A DNA stretch of 64,000 nt, from positions 780,501 to 844,500 of the forward strand of contig JARFIW010001216.1 in assembly GCA_036346225.1 (NCBI GenBank), written 5' to 3'. Both the position numbers and the translations under genes were made by a program. Positions 11,676 to 21,629 of the stretch are shown one piece after another. Every line of letters starts with the position of its first letter. The stretch's first letter is position 1. The stretch is from Platerodrilus igneus. Taxonomy: Eukaryota; Arthropoda; Insecta; Coleoptera; Lycidae. A model generated the notes under the pieces. It searched no databases, was not told where the DNA came from, and was given only the letters and a program-made list of their open reading frames with translations.

Positions 11676-12247
11676 TGTAGAAATGTTTAATTATGTATTC
11701 TGTTTAGCGTGCTTCATTTACTAGTGTGTTCCATTTGTCCATTAAATTATTAAGATATAGGTTTTAGATTATGACTAACAGGTTTTAGATTATGACCATG
11801 TGACTACATGATCGATTATTAAATAGGATTAGTTTAGTTATGCTTGTTGCGCCGTATGATTAGGTTTAAATGCATGTTGTTATATGTTAGTTTATTTATT
11901 TATTTATTTATTTTATCCAATTGACTGTGTTACATTTTAATTGTGTTGCCGTAATTAATTTTTAAAAGTTTAACCAAGCTGTATGCCATGAATAAGTGTT
12001 GTTTGTTAAGTTTAAACCAGGTTTAAGTCATAGTAATTTATGTAAGTACACAGCTTAACTGTTTGATTTTAATTGTAATAATCTTCATTAAATTTTTCAG
12101 TCTATGAAGAAGGCATAAAGTCAATGCCGAAACGTTGAATAAAAATTACAATTTGACGCTGTAGTTTTATCTGGTAGAACGAGTGCATCCCAAGATTTTA
12201 ATCAAATCAGTTGTTTACTTACTTTCGTTCGAGAAATAATACTAATT
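11676..12247 (+). repeat. Penelope 3' region, copy 1 (acts as upstream pseudo-LTR)
   Basis: Matches 14706-15277 almost base for base, including a (TTTA)n run at about 11892-11912 and the hairpin motif at 12104-12133. It ends 'gagaaataatactaatt' directly before the ORF of copy 2, so any promoter for copy 2 would lie here. Confidence 0.85.
12104..12133 (+). ncRNA. Hammerhead-ribozyme-like motif in the Penelope pseudo-LTR
   Basis: The sequence ATGAAGA is followed by stem GGCAT/ATGCC (12112-12116 with 12124-12128) and then GAAAC (12129-12133). The hammerhead core is C-U-G-A-N-G-A, stem II, GAAA; Penelope-like elements are known to carry hammerhead motifs. Here U4 G5 A6 N7 G8 A9, stem II and GAAA are present, but C3 is A. 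C3 pairs with G8 in the active fold, so this copy may be inactive. The same motif is at 15134-15163, where 'gaaacg' has become 'gaaaca'. Stems I and III were not established. Confidence 0.45.
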
Positions 12248-12257
12248 GTTAATAGAT

Positions 12258-14705
12258 ATGGGATTCTATAATAACATACGTTTGGAATTTGGTGAAGATG
12301 CTTGCAAGCAATTAAAACAGTGGGCCAACATTAATAAGAAACTTGCTAACTTTAATAACCGGTGTAACTTTTTAGAAAAATGCAGAAGAGAGGATGTGGT
12401 ACCTAGTCACATATTGAACAATTTAGCAGGTGCGCAACAATTACTTTTATGTAGAGATAGCCATACTAATAGAAAGATTAATAACTTTAATAATAGATTA
12501 AGGAAACGAATTTTATCTTTGGAAATACAAATCACTCATACAGAGATTGATTTTTGGTCGTACAAACTTTCGAATATCAAGAATTCTCTTCGACAGTCGC
12601 TGCCGTCTCAAACTTTTAATAATTTTTATAGCAATCAATTAATTACGTATAACAAACACTTTATGTTAGTTAAAAAAAGAAATATTAAAAAATTACAATC
12701 TTTGCAAAAAAACCAATTGAACAACAAACAATTATTTAAAGATAATAGTAAATGGGTAGTGAATCATAGCAGTATCTTTATTCCAGAAGACGTTAAAGGT
12801 TTTTTATCTTTAGGTCCACAGTTTAATCTGGAAATGACGACTACCGACATAAATATTGGCAAACTATTAGCAGATATTGAATCAGTGATTGACGTAATCG
12901 AAAAACCGGCAGAAGAAAAGTCATTGATACGATGTAGAGTCACCAATTTAATCACCAATTTTTGCACTAATCCAGAGTACAGGAGTACACTTAACAAAAA
13001 TAATCGCATGTATACAGTTGTAAAAAAGTTCCTTAGGGACAATCCTAGCATTATTGTAACGAAAGCTGACAAAGGTTCTGTCACTGTCATCTTAGATAAA
13101 CAAGATTATTTAACTAAATCCAACGAATTGCTTGATGATAAAATGATATATAAAAAACTCAATAGGGATCCGACGTTCACTATACAAAAGAAGGTAAACG
13201 ATCACATTAAACTTCTGTTCAACCAATCTATGATCACACCTAATGATAAACAAGACCTAATAAAAAATAACTGCAGTCCAGGCAAATATTATGGTTTGCC
13301 CAAAATTCACAAAACTGGTATACCTCTTAGACCGATTATTTCCTGTATTAATTCTCCTACTTATAATGTTGCTGCCTTTTTGTCGAAAATTTTAAAAAAT
13401 TCCTTTCCGTTAGAGAGGTGGAACCTTAAGGATACTTTTTCATTTGTAGACGGTTACAGACAGTTTCAATTACCTCCCGATCATATCCTGATTTCTTTAG
13501 ATGTCCGCTCTTTGTTTACTAATATTCCCATTGAGTTAGTAGTGAGTATTATCACGGAGAAATGGAACCAAATTCAACCACATTGTAATCTGGATTTGAA
13601 ATCGTTTTTATCAACGATTGACCTAGTTTTTAACAACACATACTTTATCTTTAACTCCACATATTACCTTCAGACCTTTGGCACACCTATGGGCTCTCCA
13701 CTGTCGCCTATCATTGCTCAAGTCGTCATGGATTCTTTACTAGAGTCTGTCATGAATTTACTTCCTTTTGACATTCCCTTCATTGTCAAATATGTGGATG
13801 ACATCTTATGTTCCGTGCCTGAACATTTGATAGAGTATACAGTGTATATTTTCAACAGCTATAATTCTAATTGGGTTTTTACATATGAAAAAGAAGTTGA
13901 CCAAAGTATCCCATTTCTAGACACATTGGTGATTAGATCGCCCACCAATACGTTGCTTTTTGATATCTACAAGAAACCTACTGACTCTGGGAGGTATATT
14001 AATTATCACTCCAACCATACGTTCGCTCATAAAATTAACACCATTATTGGTTTAAAACACCGTATTACCAGAATATGTGAGCCAGACTTGCTTCGTAAAA
14101 ATTTAAAACAATTGGAATTTACTTTGGTGAATAATGCATATCCCAAACCTCTTATAAAACGATTATTGTATACAAAACACCTACCAATTTCAACACTAGA
14201 TCGATCAGAGGGGAAAAAATTCAGGAAACTACCTTACATTCAAAATCTAACACCTCAACTTGCCAAGATTTTGAAGCAACCGGACTTGTTTATCGCATGC
14301 GCCTATAAAAAATCGATAGGTAGTTTGTTTACAAAAATAAAAGATAGCACAGATAAGTCTCTGTGTAGCAACGTTATTTACAAAATACAATGTAGTTGCA
14401 AAAAAACGTACGTTGGTCAGACAAAACAGTGGCTAAAGAATCGCATCATACAACACAAAAGTGATGCCAGGATTGGAAAATCTAATTGTGCTCTTGCGTC
14501 ACATTTGCACAATACTAAACATACAGCGAATTTTGAGAATACCACTATATTAGATATAGAATCCAATTATTATAAGAGACTTTTCTTGGAATCTTTCTAT
14601 ATTCAGCAACAACCGAATCCACTAAATAACAAACTGGATATGAACAACTTGAATACGGTCTACTCTGCGCTCTACAAATTTAATAACGGCCATTTTCGCA
14701 AATAG
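12258..14705 (+). CDS. Penelope-like reverse transcriptase with GIY-YIG endonuclease, intact
   Basis: An unbroken frame of 815 codons from the ATG at 12258; the frame is open slightly upstream, from TTG at 12246. Residue numbers count from 12246. The N-terminal ~250 residues are basic and Asn-rich. Conserved KADKGSVTVI lies near 272-283, YGLPKIHK near 343, RPIISC near 355, GTPMGSPLSPII near 480 and the catalytic KYVDDIL near 514. The C-terminal GIY-YIG nuclease has VIYKIQC (near 708), TYVGQT about ten residues later, and a distal catalytic region with NPLNNK near the end. Length fits Penelope group proteins. The enzyme would nick DNA and prime reverse transcription at telomeric or internal sites. 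No inactivating change is visible, so it could be active or very recently so. Confidence 0.93.
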   Translation: MGFYNNIRLEFGEDACKQLKQWANINKKLANFNNRCNFLEKCRREDVVPSHILNNLAGAQQLLLCRDSHTNRKINNFNNRLRKRILSLEIQITHTEIDFWSYKLSNIKNSLRQSLPSQTFNNFYSNQLITYNKHFMLVKKRNIKKLQSLQKNQLNNKQLFKDNSKWVVNHSSIFIPEDVKGFLSLGPQFNLEMTTTDINIGKLLADIESVIDVIEKPAEEKSLIRCRVTNLITNFCTNPEYRSTLNKNNRMYTVVKKFLRDNPSIIVTKADKGSVTVILDKQDYLTKSNELLDDKMIYKKLNRDPTFTIQKKVNDHIKLLFNQSMITPNDKQDLIKNNCSPGKYYGLPKIHKTGIPLRPIISCINSPTYNVAAFLSKILKNSFPLERWNLKDTFSFVDGYRQFQLPPDHILISLDVRSLFTNIPIELVVSIITEKWNQIQPHCNLDLKSFLSTIDLVFNNTYFIFNSTYYLQTFGTPMGSPLSPIIAQVVMDSLLESVMNLLPFDIPFIVKYVDDILCSVPEHLIEYTVYIFNSYNSNWVFTYEKEVDQSIPFLDTLVIRSPTNTLLFDIYKKPTDSGRYINYHSNHTFAHKINTIIGLKHRITRICEPDLLRKNLKQLEFTLVNNAYPKPLIKRLLYTKHLPISTLDRSEGKKFRKLPYIQNLTPQLAKILKQPDLFIACAYKKSIGSLFTKIKDSTDKSLCSNVIYKIQCSCKKTYVGQTKQWLKNRIIQHKSDARIGKSNCALASHLHNTKHTANFENTTILDIESNYYKRLFLESFYIQQQPNPLNNKLDMNNLNTVYSALYKFNNGHFRK

Positions 14706-15271
14706 TGTAGAAATGTTTAATTATGTATTCTGTTTAGCGTGCTTCATTTACTAGTGTGTTCCATTTGTCCATTAAATTATTAAGATATAGGTTTTAGATT
14801 ATGACTAACAGGTTTTAGATTATGACCATGTGACTACATGATCGATTATTAAATAGGATTAGTTTAGTTATGCTTGTTGCGCCGTATGATTAGGTTTAAA
14901 TGCATGTTGTTATATGTTAGTTTATTTATTTATTTATTTATTTTATCCAATTGACTGTGTTACATTTTAATTGTGTTGCCGTAATTAATTTTTAAAAGTT
15001 TAACCAAGCTGTATGCCATGAATAAGTGTTGTTTGTTAAGTTTAAACCAGGTTTAAGTCATAGTAATTTATGTAAGTACACAGCTTAACTGTTTGATTTT
15101 AATTGTAATAATCTTCATTAAATTTTTCAGTCTATGAAGAAGGCATAAAGTCAATGCCGAAACATTGAATAAAAATTACAATTTGACGCTGTAGTTTTAT
15201 CTGGTAGAACGAGTGCATCCCAAAATTTAATCAAATCAGTTGTTTACTTACTTTCGTTCGAGAAATAATAC

Positions 15272-15277
<6 letters not shown>
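14706..15277 (+). repeat. Penelope 3' region, copy 2
   Basis: Second copy of 11676-12247. Differences include 'cgaaacattg' for 'cgaaacgttg' and 'cccaaaatttaatc' for 'cccaagattttaatc'. It ends 'actaatt' at the (AT)n tract. Confidence 0.85.

Positions 15278-15316
<39 letters not shown>
15278..15316. repeat. (AT)n microsatellite at the right Penelope junction
   Basis: An uninterrupted AT dinucleotide run of about 38 bases. A shorter AT run sits at the left junction (9866-9881). This looks like the pre-existing target, split by the insertion. Confidence 0.85.
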
Positions 15317-15320
<4 letters not shown>

Positions 15321-15395
15321 ATAAACAAATATTTAAAAATAATATACTACCATACATGTAAGAAATGTGTATATACATCTAAGCATAAAATAAAA

Positions 15396-15693
15396 TTAAA
15401 AAACCGGTAGCGGCGCTAGTTTGACCAAAGGTCGTTTTAATGTGCCATGTGCAGTTTTGATCTCAGCGACACGTATAATACCGTCCGCACCGGGAAAGGT
15501 ATTAATAATACGACCAAACTTCCATTGAAGTGGAGAAAGCTGGTCGTCCTTGATGAGGACAATAGTGTCCTTTTCAACTTGTCGGACACCCACCTTAGAG
15601 TGCCATTTAACTTTCTGATTCAGAGTATGTAGTACTCATGGCTCCAGCGAGCCCAAAAATCTTGATGGAGTTTTGCAGGAGTTTCCACCTGCT
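15396..15693 (-). pseudogene. BEL/Pao polyprotein C-terminus (DUF5641-like), out of frame with pol
   Basis: The frame at 15396-15593 reads VLIKDDQLSPLQWKFGRI, PGADGIIRV, GTLKRPLVKLAPLP, the conserved tail after the integrase in BEL/Pao polyproteins. It is shifted relative to the main pol ORF: the main frame loses the conserved FWARWSHEYL-type sequence at about 15670-15690 and runs into a stop at 15607. A single-base change there explains both. Confidence 0.85.
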
Positions 15694-18600
15694 CTTTAAT
15701 GATAAAACGTTGGTTGAATGGTCCTCATCTGGTGGTGCAGAAAGAGGCTCCATAGTTAGAAAATGACCTGGTGTTAGGCAACGCAAGTCATTTGGATCCG
15801 AACTCAAAGCGCAGAGTGGCCTTGAATTTAAAACAGATTCAATTTGAGTAAGAACTGTGTAAAGTTCCTCAAAGGTAAGTTTTTGTTCGCCGATTACGCG
15901 AGCTAGGTGTGTCTTTACCGACTTAACACCGCTTTCCCACAAGCCACCGAAGTGAGGGGCGCTAGGTGGATTAAACGACCACTTTATCTTTTCTGAGCTT
16001 AATGCACTATGCAGATAACTCGTAAGCTGACGATAGGCACCTACAAAATTAGTACCGCAATCACTAAATACTTGAGAACGGCGTCCTCGACGTGCTATAA
16101 ATCGTCGCAAAGCGGCAAGAAACGCGTCTGCCGACAAATCCGAAACAAGTTCAATATGTGCTGCCTTAGTGGCAAAACAAACAAAAATGCAAATATAGGC
16201 CTTAAGAGTTTTAGAGCCTCGTAGGCGGCTAGCCTTTATAAAAAGAGGGCCAGCAAAATCAACACCAACAATACTGAACGGTTTGATTTGGGTAATACGT
16301 GCTGCCGGTAGGTCTCCCATAGGAGGAGTTACCAGGACCGGTTTGGTACGAAAACATCTATGACATGATGATAAATAATTTCGGATTGAATTTTTAATAG
16401 AAAGGATCCAGAAATTCTGTTGGATAAGATACGCTGTGGTATTAACACCGGGATGGTAATACCTTTCATGAGTTGACCGAATGATAAGTTCGGTTAATCG
16501 GTGCCGCTGAGGCAATAACGCAGGAAACTTTTCGAAATAGGAAAGCGAAGAATATGTCAAGCGCCCACCTACTCTTAAGATATTTTGTGGATCAACAAAT
16601 GGAGAAAGTTTTCGCAAGCTTTTAGGTAATTTACGGTTTGCCTTGATCGAAGCTATTTCCTTTGAAAATGTAACATTTTGTACATGCCGAACGATAATCA
16701 TGAGAGCATTGTGTAATTCAATGTCTGTTAAGGGACCCGTATGACGTTGAACCATGGGTTTAGAAAATCTATAAATGTAAGCAACGATGCCTTGGATTTT
16801 ATTTAACGATGAAAAGCGACTTAGTAAAATGTCAATGACGTTTGGATCTGTTTGAGCGACAAATGTTAGGATCTTCTTTTCCGTAGTTACCTCAGCAATT
16901 GAGGTTGACAATGTTGGTTGAGGCGGCCACGTGTCACTAGGGTAGTGAAGCCATTCAGGCCCCGCCCACCATAGCGAACATGAAATAACCGCGCTTGGCA
17001 TTAATCCCCGAGATGCAGGATCAGCCGGATTATGCGAAGATTTAATATAAAACCATCGACTAGGTGCAATGACTTCTTGAATGTGGCTAACACGGTTTGC
17101 CACAAAAGTTTTCCAACGAAAAAGTGGATAACGTATCCAAGTGAGAGCGACCGTAGAATCACTCCACGCTGATACATCGGAGATTTCAATCAAGCCTTGA
17201 TAAGACCGAATGGTAAAAGAAAGTAAATCGGTTAATAAAACGGCGGCACATAATTCCAAACGTAGAATTGAAATGCGCTTAATTGGAGCTACTTTTGTTT
17301 TAGCGGTTACAAATTGTACAGTTATTTCTCCAGTAGTTTGATTTATGAACTGGAAATACACTACCGCTGCATACCCTACCTCGCTAGCATCGCAAAACCC
17401 ATGCAAATGACAAGTAAAAGGATCCAAAGGGGGTAAACAACGTGGTAACTTTAATGACGATAATAACGGCAACTCTTCTTGATACTGCTGCCATTGAGAC
17501 GAAATGTCTGCTGGTGGGATGTCATCCCAATTTAAACCTAACATCCACAGATGCTGGATTAGGCGTTTTGCAAAAAGTGTTAGTGGGGCTAAAAATCCTA
17601 ATGGATCATATATTCTGGCAACTTGCGAAAGTATGTTGCGCTTTGTACATATTGGGTTTAATGGTTTAACCCGAAATGAGAAAATATCTTCTGTAGGTGA
17701 CCATTGAAGACTTAATATTTTTATTGATTCGTCAGAATCGAAATCGAGTGAAGTATATTGGCAAAAATCTGACGGAATGCCTTCCAAAAGAGAAGCTGAA
17801 TTGGAACTCCATTTTCGAAGTTCAAAACCAGCCGAATGTAAAAGTCGGATAAGTTGATCTTTAATTTCTCGGGCCGATTGTATAGAATCTCCACCAGCGA
17901 CGAAATCGTCAATATATAGATTTGACCGTATAGCCTCAGCGGCTAACGGAAACCTTTTGCCTTCGTCAATGGCTAATTGTTGAAGGGTTTTTAATGAAAG
18001 ATAAGGCGATGACTTAATACCACAGGTCACTGTATTAAGCTGGTAAGTCTGAATGGGTTCTTCTGCGGAGAACCGCCACACAATTAATTGAAACCTTCGA
18101 TGTTCTTCGGTAACCAAAATTTGTCGATACATTTGGCGAACATCACAAGTAAAAACGAAACGATGAAAGCGAAATTTAAGTAAGATTGACGAGATCTCAT
18201 TTTGGAGACTAGGTCCAGCCAATTGAGTGTCATTAAGTGACACGTTGTTTTTAGCCTTTGCAGAGGCGTCAAAAACCACACGAATTTTAGAAGTATGACC
18301 TTCCTCTTTAAACACAGGGTGATGGGGTAAAAAATAATTATCGTTCCCAACGGGCGAAGAATCGAGTAATGCCATATGACCCGCATCAAGATAGTCCTGC
18401 ATGAAATTGTTGTACTGTGCGCGTAGCTCCGGTTGAGCATGCAATTTGCGCTCTAACGAAAATAGTCGTTTTTTAGCCATGTCAAAGGACTTATCAAAAA
18501 TGGGCAAAGTATCGTTGAACGGTAACGCAACAATAAAACGACCGCTAGGGTCACGAGAAAACGTGTTTTCAAAAATCAAATCTGACTTTTCTTCTTCTGG

Positions 18601-18711
18601 AGAAGTATAAGGCTTGGATGGCAACTCTTCTATCTCCCAAAACCGCCTAAGGGTCTGGTCGATAGGATCTTCTACAGAAGTAACAAATGCTTGGACAGTA
18701 TCAGACTGCAA
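15607..18711 (-). CDS. pol: BEL/Pao pol: reverse transcriptase, RNase H, integrase
   Basis: A 1034-codon open frame. In order: RT with FLPHHPVFKEE, RVVFDASAK and the catalytic LYIDDFVAGG (about residues 260-275); a connection and RNase H region with HGFCDASEVGYAAVVY and RLELCAAVLL (about 430-500); an integrase zinc region with H-H-C-C (HERYYHPG..., CHRCF, about 720-780) and a DDE core with VGVDFAGPL, FSDCGTNFVGA and HFGGLWESGVK (about 790-930). RT and integrase catalytic residues appear intact. The protein copies genomic RNA and integrates the cDNA. The first Met used here is internal: the real polyprotein starts in gag and reaches this frame across damage at 18712-19034. The last ~30 residues are out of frame. 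Confidence 0.93.
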   Translation of the reverse strand: MQSDTVQAFVTSVEDPIDQTLRRFWEIEELPSKPYTSPEEEKSDLIFENTFSRDPSGRFIVALPFNDTLPIFDKSFDMAKKRLFSLERKLHAQPELRAQYNNFMQDYLDAGHMALLDSSPVGNDNYFLPHHPVFKEEGHTSKIRVVFDASAKAKNNVSLNDTQLAGPSLQNEISSILLKFRFHRFVFTCDVRQMYRQILVTEEHRRFQLIVWRFSAEEPIQTYQLNTVTCGIKSSPYLSLKTLQQLAIDEGKRFPLAAEAIRSNLYIDDFVAGGDSIQSAREIKDQLIRLLHSAGFELRKWSSNSASLLEGIPSDFCQYTSLDFDSDESIKILSLQWSPTEDIFSFRVKPLNPICTKRNILSQVARIYDPLGFLAPLTLFAKRLIQHLWMLGLNWDDIPPADISSQWQQYQEELPLLSSLKLPRCLPPLDPFTCHLHGFCDASEVGYAAVVYFQFINQTTGEITVQFVTAKTKVAPIKRISILRLELCAAVLLTDLLSFTIRSYQGLIEISDVSAWSDSTVALTWIRYPLFRWKTFVANRVSHIQEVIAPSRWFYIKSSHNPADPASRGLMPSAVISCSLWWAGPEWLHYPSDTWPPQPTLSTSIAEVTTEKKILTFVAQTDPNVIDILLSRFSSLNKIQGIVAYIYRFSKPMVQRHTGPLTDIELHNALMIIVRHVQNVTFSKEIASIKANRKLPKSLRKLSPFVDPQNILRVGGRLTYSSLSYFEKFPALLPQRHRLTELIIRSTHERYYHPGVNTTAYLIQQNFWILSIKNSIRNYLSSCHRCFRTKPVLVTPPMGDLPAARITQIKPFSIVGVDFAGPLFIKASRLRGSKTLKAYICIFVCFATKAAHIELVSDLSADAFLAALRRFIARRGRRSQVFSDCGTNFVGAYRQLTSYLHSALSSEKIKWSFNPPSAPHFGGLWESGVKSVKTHLARVIGEQKLTFEELYTVLTQIESVLNSRPLCALSSDPNDLRCLTPGHFLTMEPLSAPPDEDHSTNVLSLKSRWKLLQNSIKIFGLAGAMSTTYSESES

Positions 18712-18715
18712 GCTT

Positions 18716-19718
18716 TTTGTGGGACCAATAATAGTTCAACCAAAAATTGTATTTATGGCGGCAGGCTGAAGAAATTTGCCATGTATAACACCGCCATTGA
18801 TGATGAATGGATAAACATCTGCTCCAAGGAGCATGTCAATAGTTCCTGGAGAGTTCCAGGTCGGGTCTGCAAAGTATAGGCCGCATAAGTGTTCCCAATT
18901 ATTAGGAACTTCAACGCTAGGCAATTTGCCAGATATTGACGAAAGCACAAAAGTTGTGACTTCTAGAGATTTTTCAGAGTCTAAAATAGAGCGAATGGTG
19001 CAGCTGACGGCACCCTATTGACTGCTGAAGTTGTCTACCCAAGTCCATAAATCGGAACTTGAGAACGAATGCGTGGAAGCCAAAGTTTGCTCACGCAATC
19101 GTCTCGAATAAAGCTAGCTTGGGAGCCAGGGTCTAAGAGTACCCTGATCGGTTTGTATCTACCAGAACGATCATGAACTTCCAAAACAGCAGTGGAGGGT
19201 AAGACAGTAACCCCAGAATTTAAATTCGTCTGTGAAAACAAAACATTTGCCGGAATAGGAGAGGCTGACTGCGTCCTATTGGCATTTTTATGCATATGTG
19301 TAGCGGTCGGTTCAGCTGAACGGCTAGAAGCAGGTTGCGCTTCAAAATGTAGCAAGGTATGATGCGGCTTGGCGCAAGTTCGACAAGAATTATAAGATTT
19401 GCATTGCATGGACGCATGGTCTGTTCGTAAGCAATTTAAACAAAGGCGTAAGCGTTTGACAATGTCGAAATGTTCCGTCGGAGTTTTCTTTAGAAACGAT
19501 TGACATCTATAAATTAAGTGATTGCCTTTGCAAGAAGGACAATGGTGCGAAAATAAATTCTTTGAGTCACTGGAGCTACTTGGTGTATTCAGTGAAACTA
19601 CGTTAGAAAAAACCTTTGGTTTAAATTGAAACGCTGAGGATTTCTTAGGCACTGATGTGTGAGATGTATGGACAGTCGTCGAATAAGAAACAGGTGCGGT
19701 TGAAGAAAAGGTTTCCAA
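18716..19718 (-). pseudogene. gag-pro: BEL/Pao gag C-terminus and protease, broken
   Basis: The frame at 19035-19718 has two zinc knuckle-like clusters (CPSCKGNHLIYRC and CLNCLRTDHASMQC), then the protease motif LLDPGSQASFI at about 19125-19133, where the family usually has DSG; here the middle residue is P. A stop follows GLG near 19035. The rest of the protease region continues in another frame at 18736-18948 (LPSVEVPNNWEHL, PGTIDMLLGADVYP) up to a stop before pol. It is therefore not translatable as one protein. Confidence 0.85.
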
Positions 19719-20564
19719 CGCTGCACATTGTTGAGTTAAAAATTATCTCAAATCCTCGAAATTAGGTATTTGCTTCGGATCCGATTGGAGTTCAAAGCGT
19801 TTTCTAGTAAACGGATCGAGTTTTTCTAAAAGAAAATCGACCAGAATGAAGTTCCAATGTTCAGTAGGAAATTTTAAATTAGCTAGAACAGCTAGGTTCT
19901 ATGAAAAACAATCAATAAGTGCCCTAAGTTTCTTAGGGTCTTCTGATTTTAAAGGTGGAAAGTCTTTCATAGCTTTCCAATGCAAAGTTGCTAATAAACG
20001 CGGATTGCTAAATCGCTCACGCAAGGCATTATATGAGATAATAAAATTATCCCCCGAAATGGGTACCGATTTAATAATTTTCAAAGACTCCCCGCTACAG
20101 CAATTGATAAGGTAATTTAGCTTTTCAATATTGATTAGTGACGCATTACTATAAACCAGACTGTCAAATAAATCGATAAAAGATTAGAATTCCGTTACCT
20201 CATTATTAAAATGTGGGAGCTTTAACGGTAACAATTTTAATCCCGTGCTGCTTGGAGCATTTTCCGTAATTTGTGCCCGCGTTTCTTGCATCGTTTCAAG
20301 ATGCAGCAGTATGCAATAATAAGCGGAATCCACTTCCTTCCGTAAAGCGTTGTAATTCAATAATTCTACCTCGTCACATGACGCTAAGACATCAACTAAA
20401 ACCCTATTAAAATTGGAGTAAATGTCATTTACTCCCCTTGTTTGAATATGGAACAACGTTTTTAAACTTGAATTACTTTGTATAGCGTTGCCAAGTTCCC
20501 ACATCTCTATAATGCATTCCTTAAGTAATTTGAGTTCTGCTAAATGTGTTTTCTTTGGAGCCAT
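19719..20564 (-). pseudogene. gag: BEL/Pao gag N-terminal region, broken
   Basis: Begins with ATG at 20564 (MAPKKTHLAELKLLKECI). It runs to a stop at about 20184-20186 just after LPLKLPHFNNEVTEF, a BEL gag signature. It continues in frame with SFIDLFDSLVYSN and LINCCSGESLKIIKS to SNPRLLATLHWKAM and DPKKLRALIDCFS, with more stops at about 19896 and 19741. It would form the capsid. The three stops each look like single substitutions. Confidence 0.82.
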
Positions 20565-20567
20565 AGT

Positions 20568-21203
20568 GACTGTTATTCTGAAAGACCTACAATAGAATGC
20601 TGTAAAACGGTAACCGCTCAGATGTGCGCTGAGAAATATTAAAATATTATGGGTTGTTGTTCAAGGCACGAAAAATGTAAAATAGCGCATAAATCGATAA
20701 ATCACGTTTATGACTATTAGCCTGCAATGGGTCTTAAGCAACACGTTGAAAACCTAACGGTTTGTCAAACAAAGCGTAAAGATAAGATTTACAGTTTAAA
20801 ACCGGGCGGCTTTTACCATCAAAAGATCACAGGAACGCTTAACATATTTGCAAGAAAGATGCAGCTTTACAACTTTATTACCCTTTGCAGATGTATTCAA
20901 TATTTTACTGCAAACCGACTGAAAGGTTGTATGTGATACTAAAAACGCGCAATGGCTTTTAATGCAAATTAGCAAATTTTATATTAAGGATTTGTTTGTA
21001 GTTAAACGCTTGCTGGTTTAATTACGGCGAAATCGCTTAATTTAATTCAACGAAAGTATGTGGCTAATATTGTACATATTTTAACCCGCTAAATATGGGG
21101 TTAGAACACAAATTTAAAGCTAAAATAATTGATTCAAAACCACGCTCGCTGATGTGCAAAATAATATTTAATTTAGGACATGCGTATAAAACCATAAGAC
21201 TAG
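20568..21203 (-). other. BEL 5' leader
   Basis: About 640 bases between the gag ATG and the primer binding site on the minus strand. AT-rich; no gene or conserved structure recognised. Confidence 0.5.
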
Positions 21204-21230
21204 TGAAATTCGGATCCTATTAAGGACCAA
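21204..21230 (-). other. Probable tRNA primer binding site of the BEL element
   Basis: On the minus strand, just inside the 5' LTR, the sequence reads TGGTCCTTAATAGGATCCGA and continues AATTTC. TGG matches the CCA end of a tRNA, and AGGATCCGAA resembles the complement of a T arm, seven to eight bases further, as in a tRNA. I could not name the tRNA. Confidence 0.5.
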
Positions 21231-21629
21231 TGAATGTATGGAATGTTAAGGTGATATAGATATGTTAATTATAGAGAAGGACCAATTGCTATTATGTAGC
21301 AATATCGATGGCAGTGTAGCGGTTATGTAATAAATAAAGCAACTACAACGAACTACTTAATAAAGGGTATAAATACCTTAAAGCCTGTGCCGCTCGGGTC
21401 AATAAAAGTTCACACACAAAAGGTTCGCGGACAACCAAGAACACGCACGTTGGGTGATGGTGTCGCTTCCAAAAGCTCTCATACAACTCTCTTCTGTAAC
21501 GGTTCGAGTACGATTGTCACTTCACGCCCTCGCACTGGCGGCATAAAATGTTTCACTAAAACTGTAGGGTACCCGCACTACTGGTGTTTATTGTCAACCA
21601 CTACCAAATTGTTCAATGACGACGTAACA
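21231..21629 (-). repeat. 5' LTR of the BEL/Pao element
   Basis: Full-length match to 9315-9712, with about 14 differences by eye (for example 'gccgctcgggtca' versus 'gccgctcggggca'). It ends TAACA on the plus strand, directly followed by GTTAC, the right target duplication (21630-21634). Confidence 0.88.

Larger units (their letters stand above)
9877..15277 (+). mobile_element. Penelope-like element, tandem of truncated and full copies
   Basis: Layout: an inverted piece of the 3' region (9877-10062), a 5'-truncated copy (10063-11675) with its 3' region (11676-12247), then a full copy (ORF 12258-14705) with its 3' region (14706-15277). The 3' region of copy 1 thus serves as an upstream pseudo-LTR for copy 2. 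Partial tandems with an inverted 5' piece are known for Penelope-like elements. Both outer ends abut (AT)n runs, consistent with insertion into an AT microsatellite inside the BEL element. The two copies are nearly identical, so this is the youngest layer of the nest. Confidence 0.9.
9315..21629 (-). mobile_element. BEL/Pao LTR retrotransposon, carrying a Penelope insertion
   Basis: LTRs of 398 and 399 bases (TG...CA), flanked by GTTAC, bound a minus-strand element: leader, gag, protease, RT, RNase H, integrase and DUF5641-like tail, then 3' LTR. The segment between the pol end (15396) and the 3' LTR (9712) holds the tandem Penelope-like element at 9877-15277. By eye the LTRs differ at roughly 14 positions (about 96% identity), so it is not brand new. 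Its pol frame is nearly whole, but gag and protease contain stops and shifts. Confidence 0.9.

Noticed and set aside
12258..14705. A telomerase gene
   Set aside because: Penelope RTs are related to telomerase, but this ORF has a GIY-YIG nuclease, pseudo-LTRs and a tandem copy, and lacks telomerase RNA-binding motifs.
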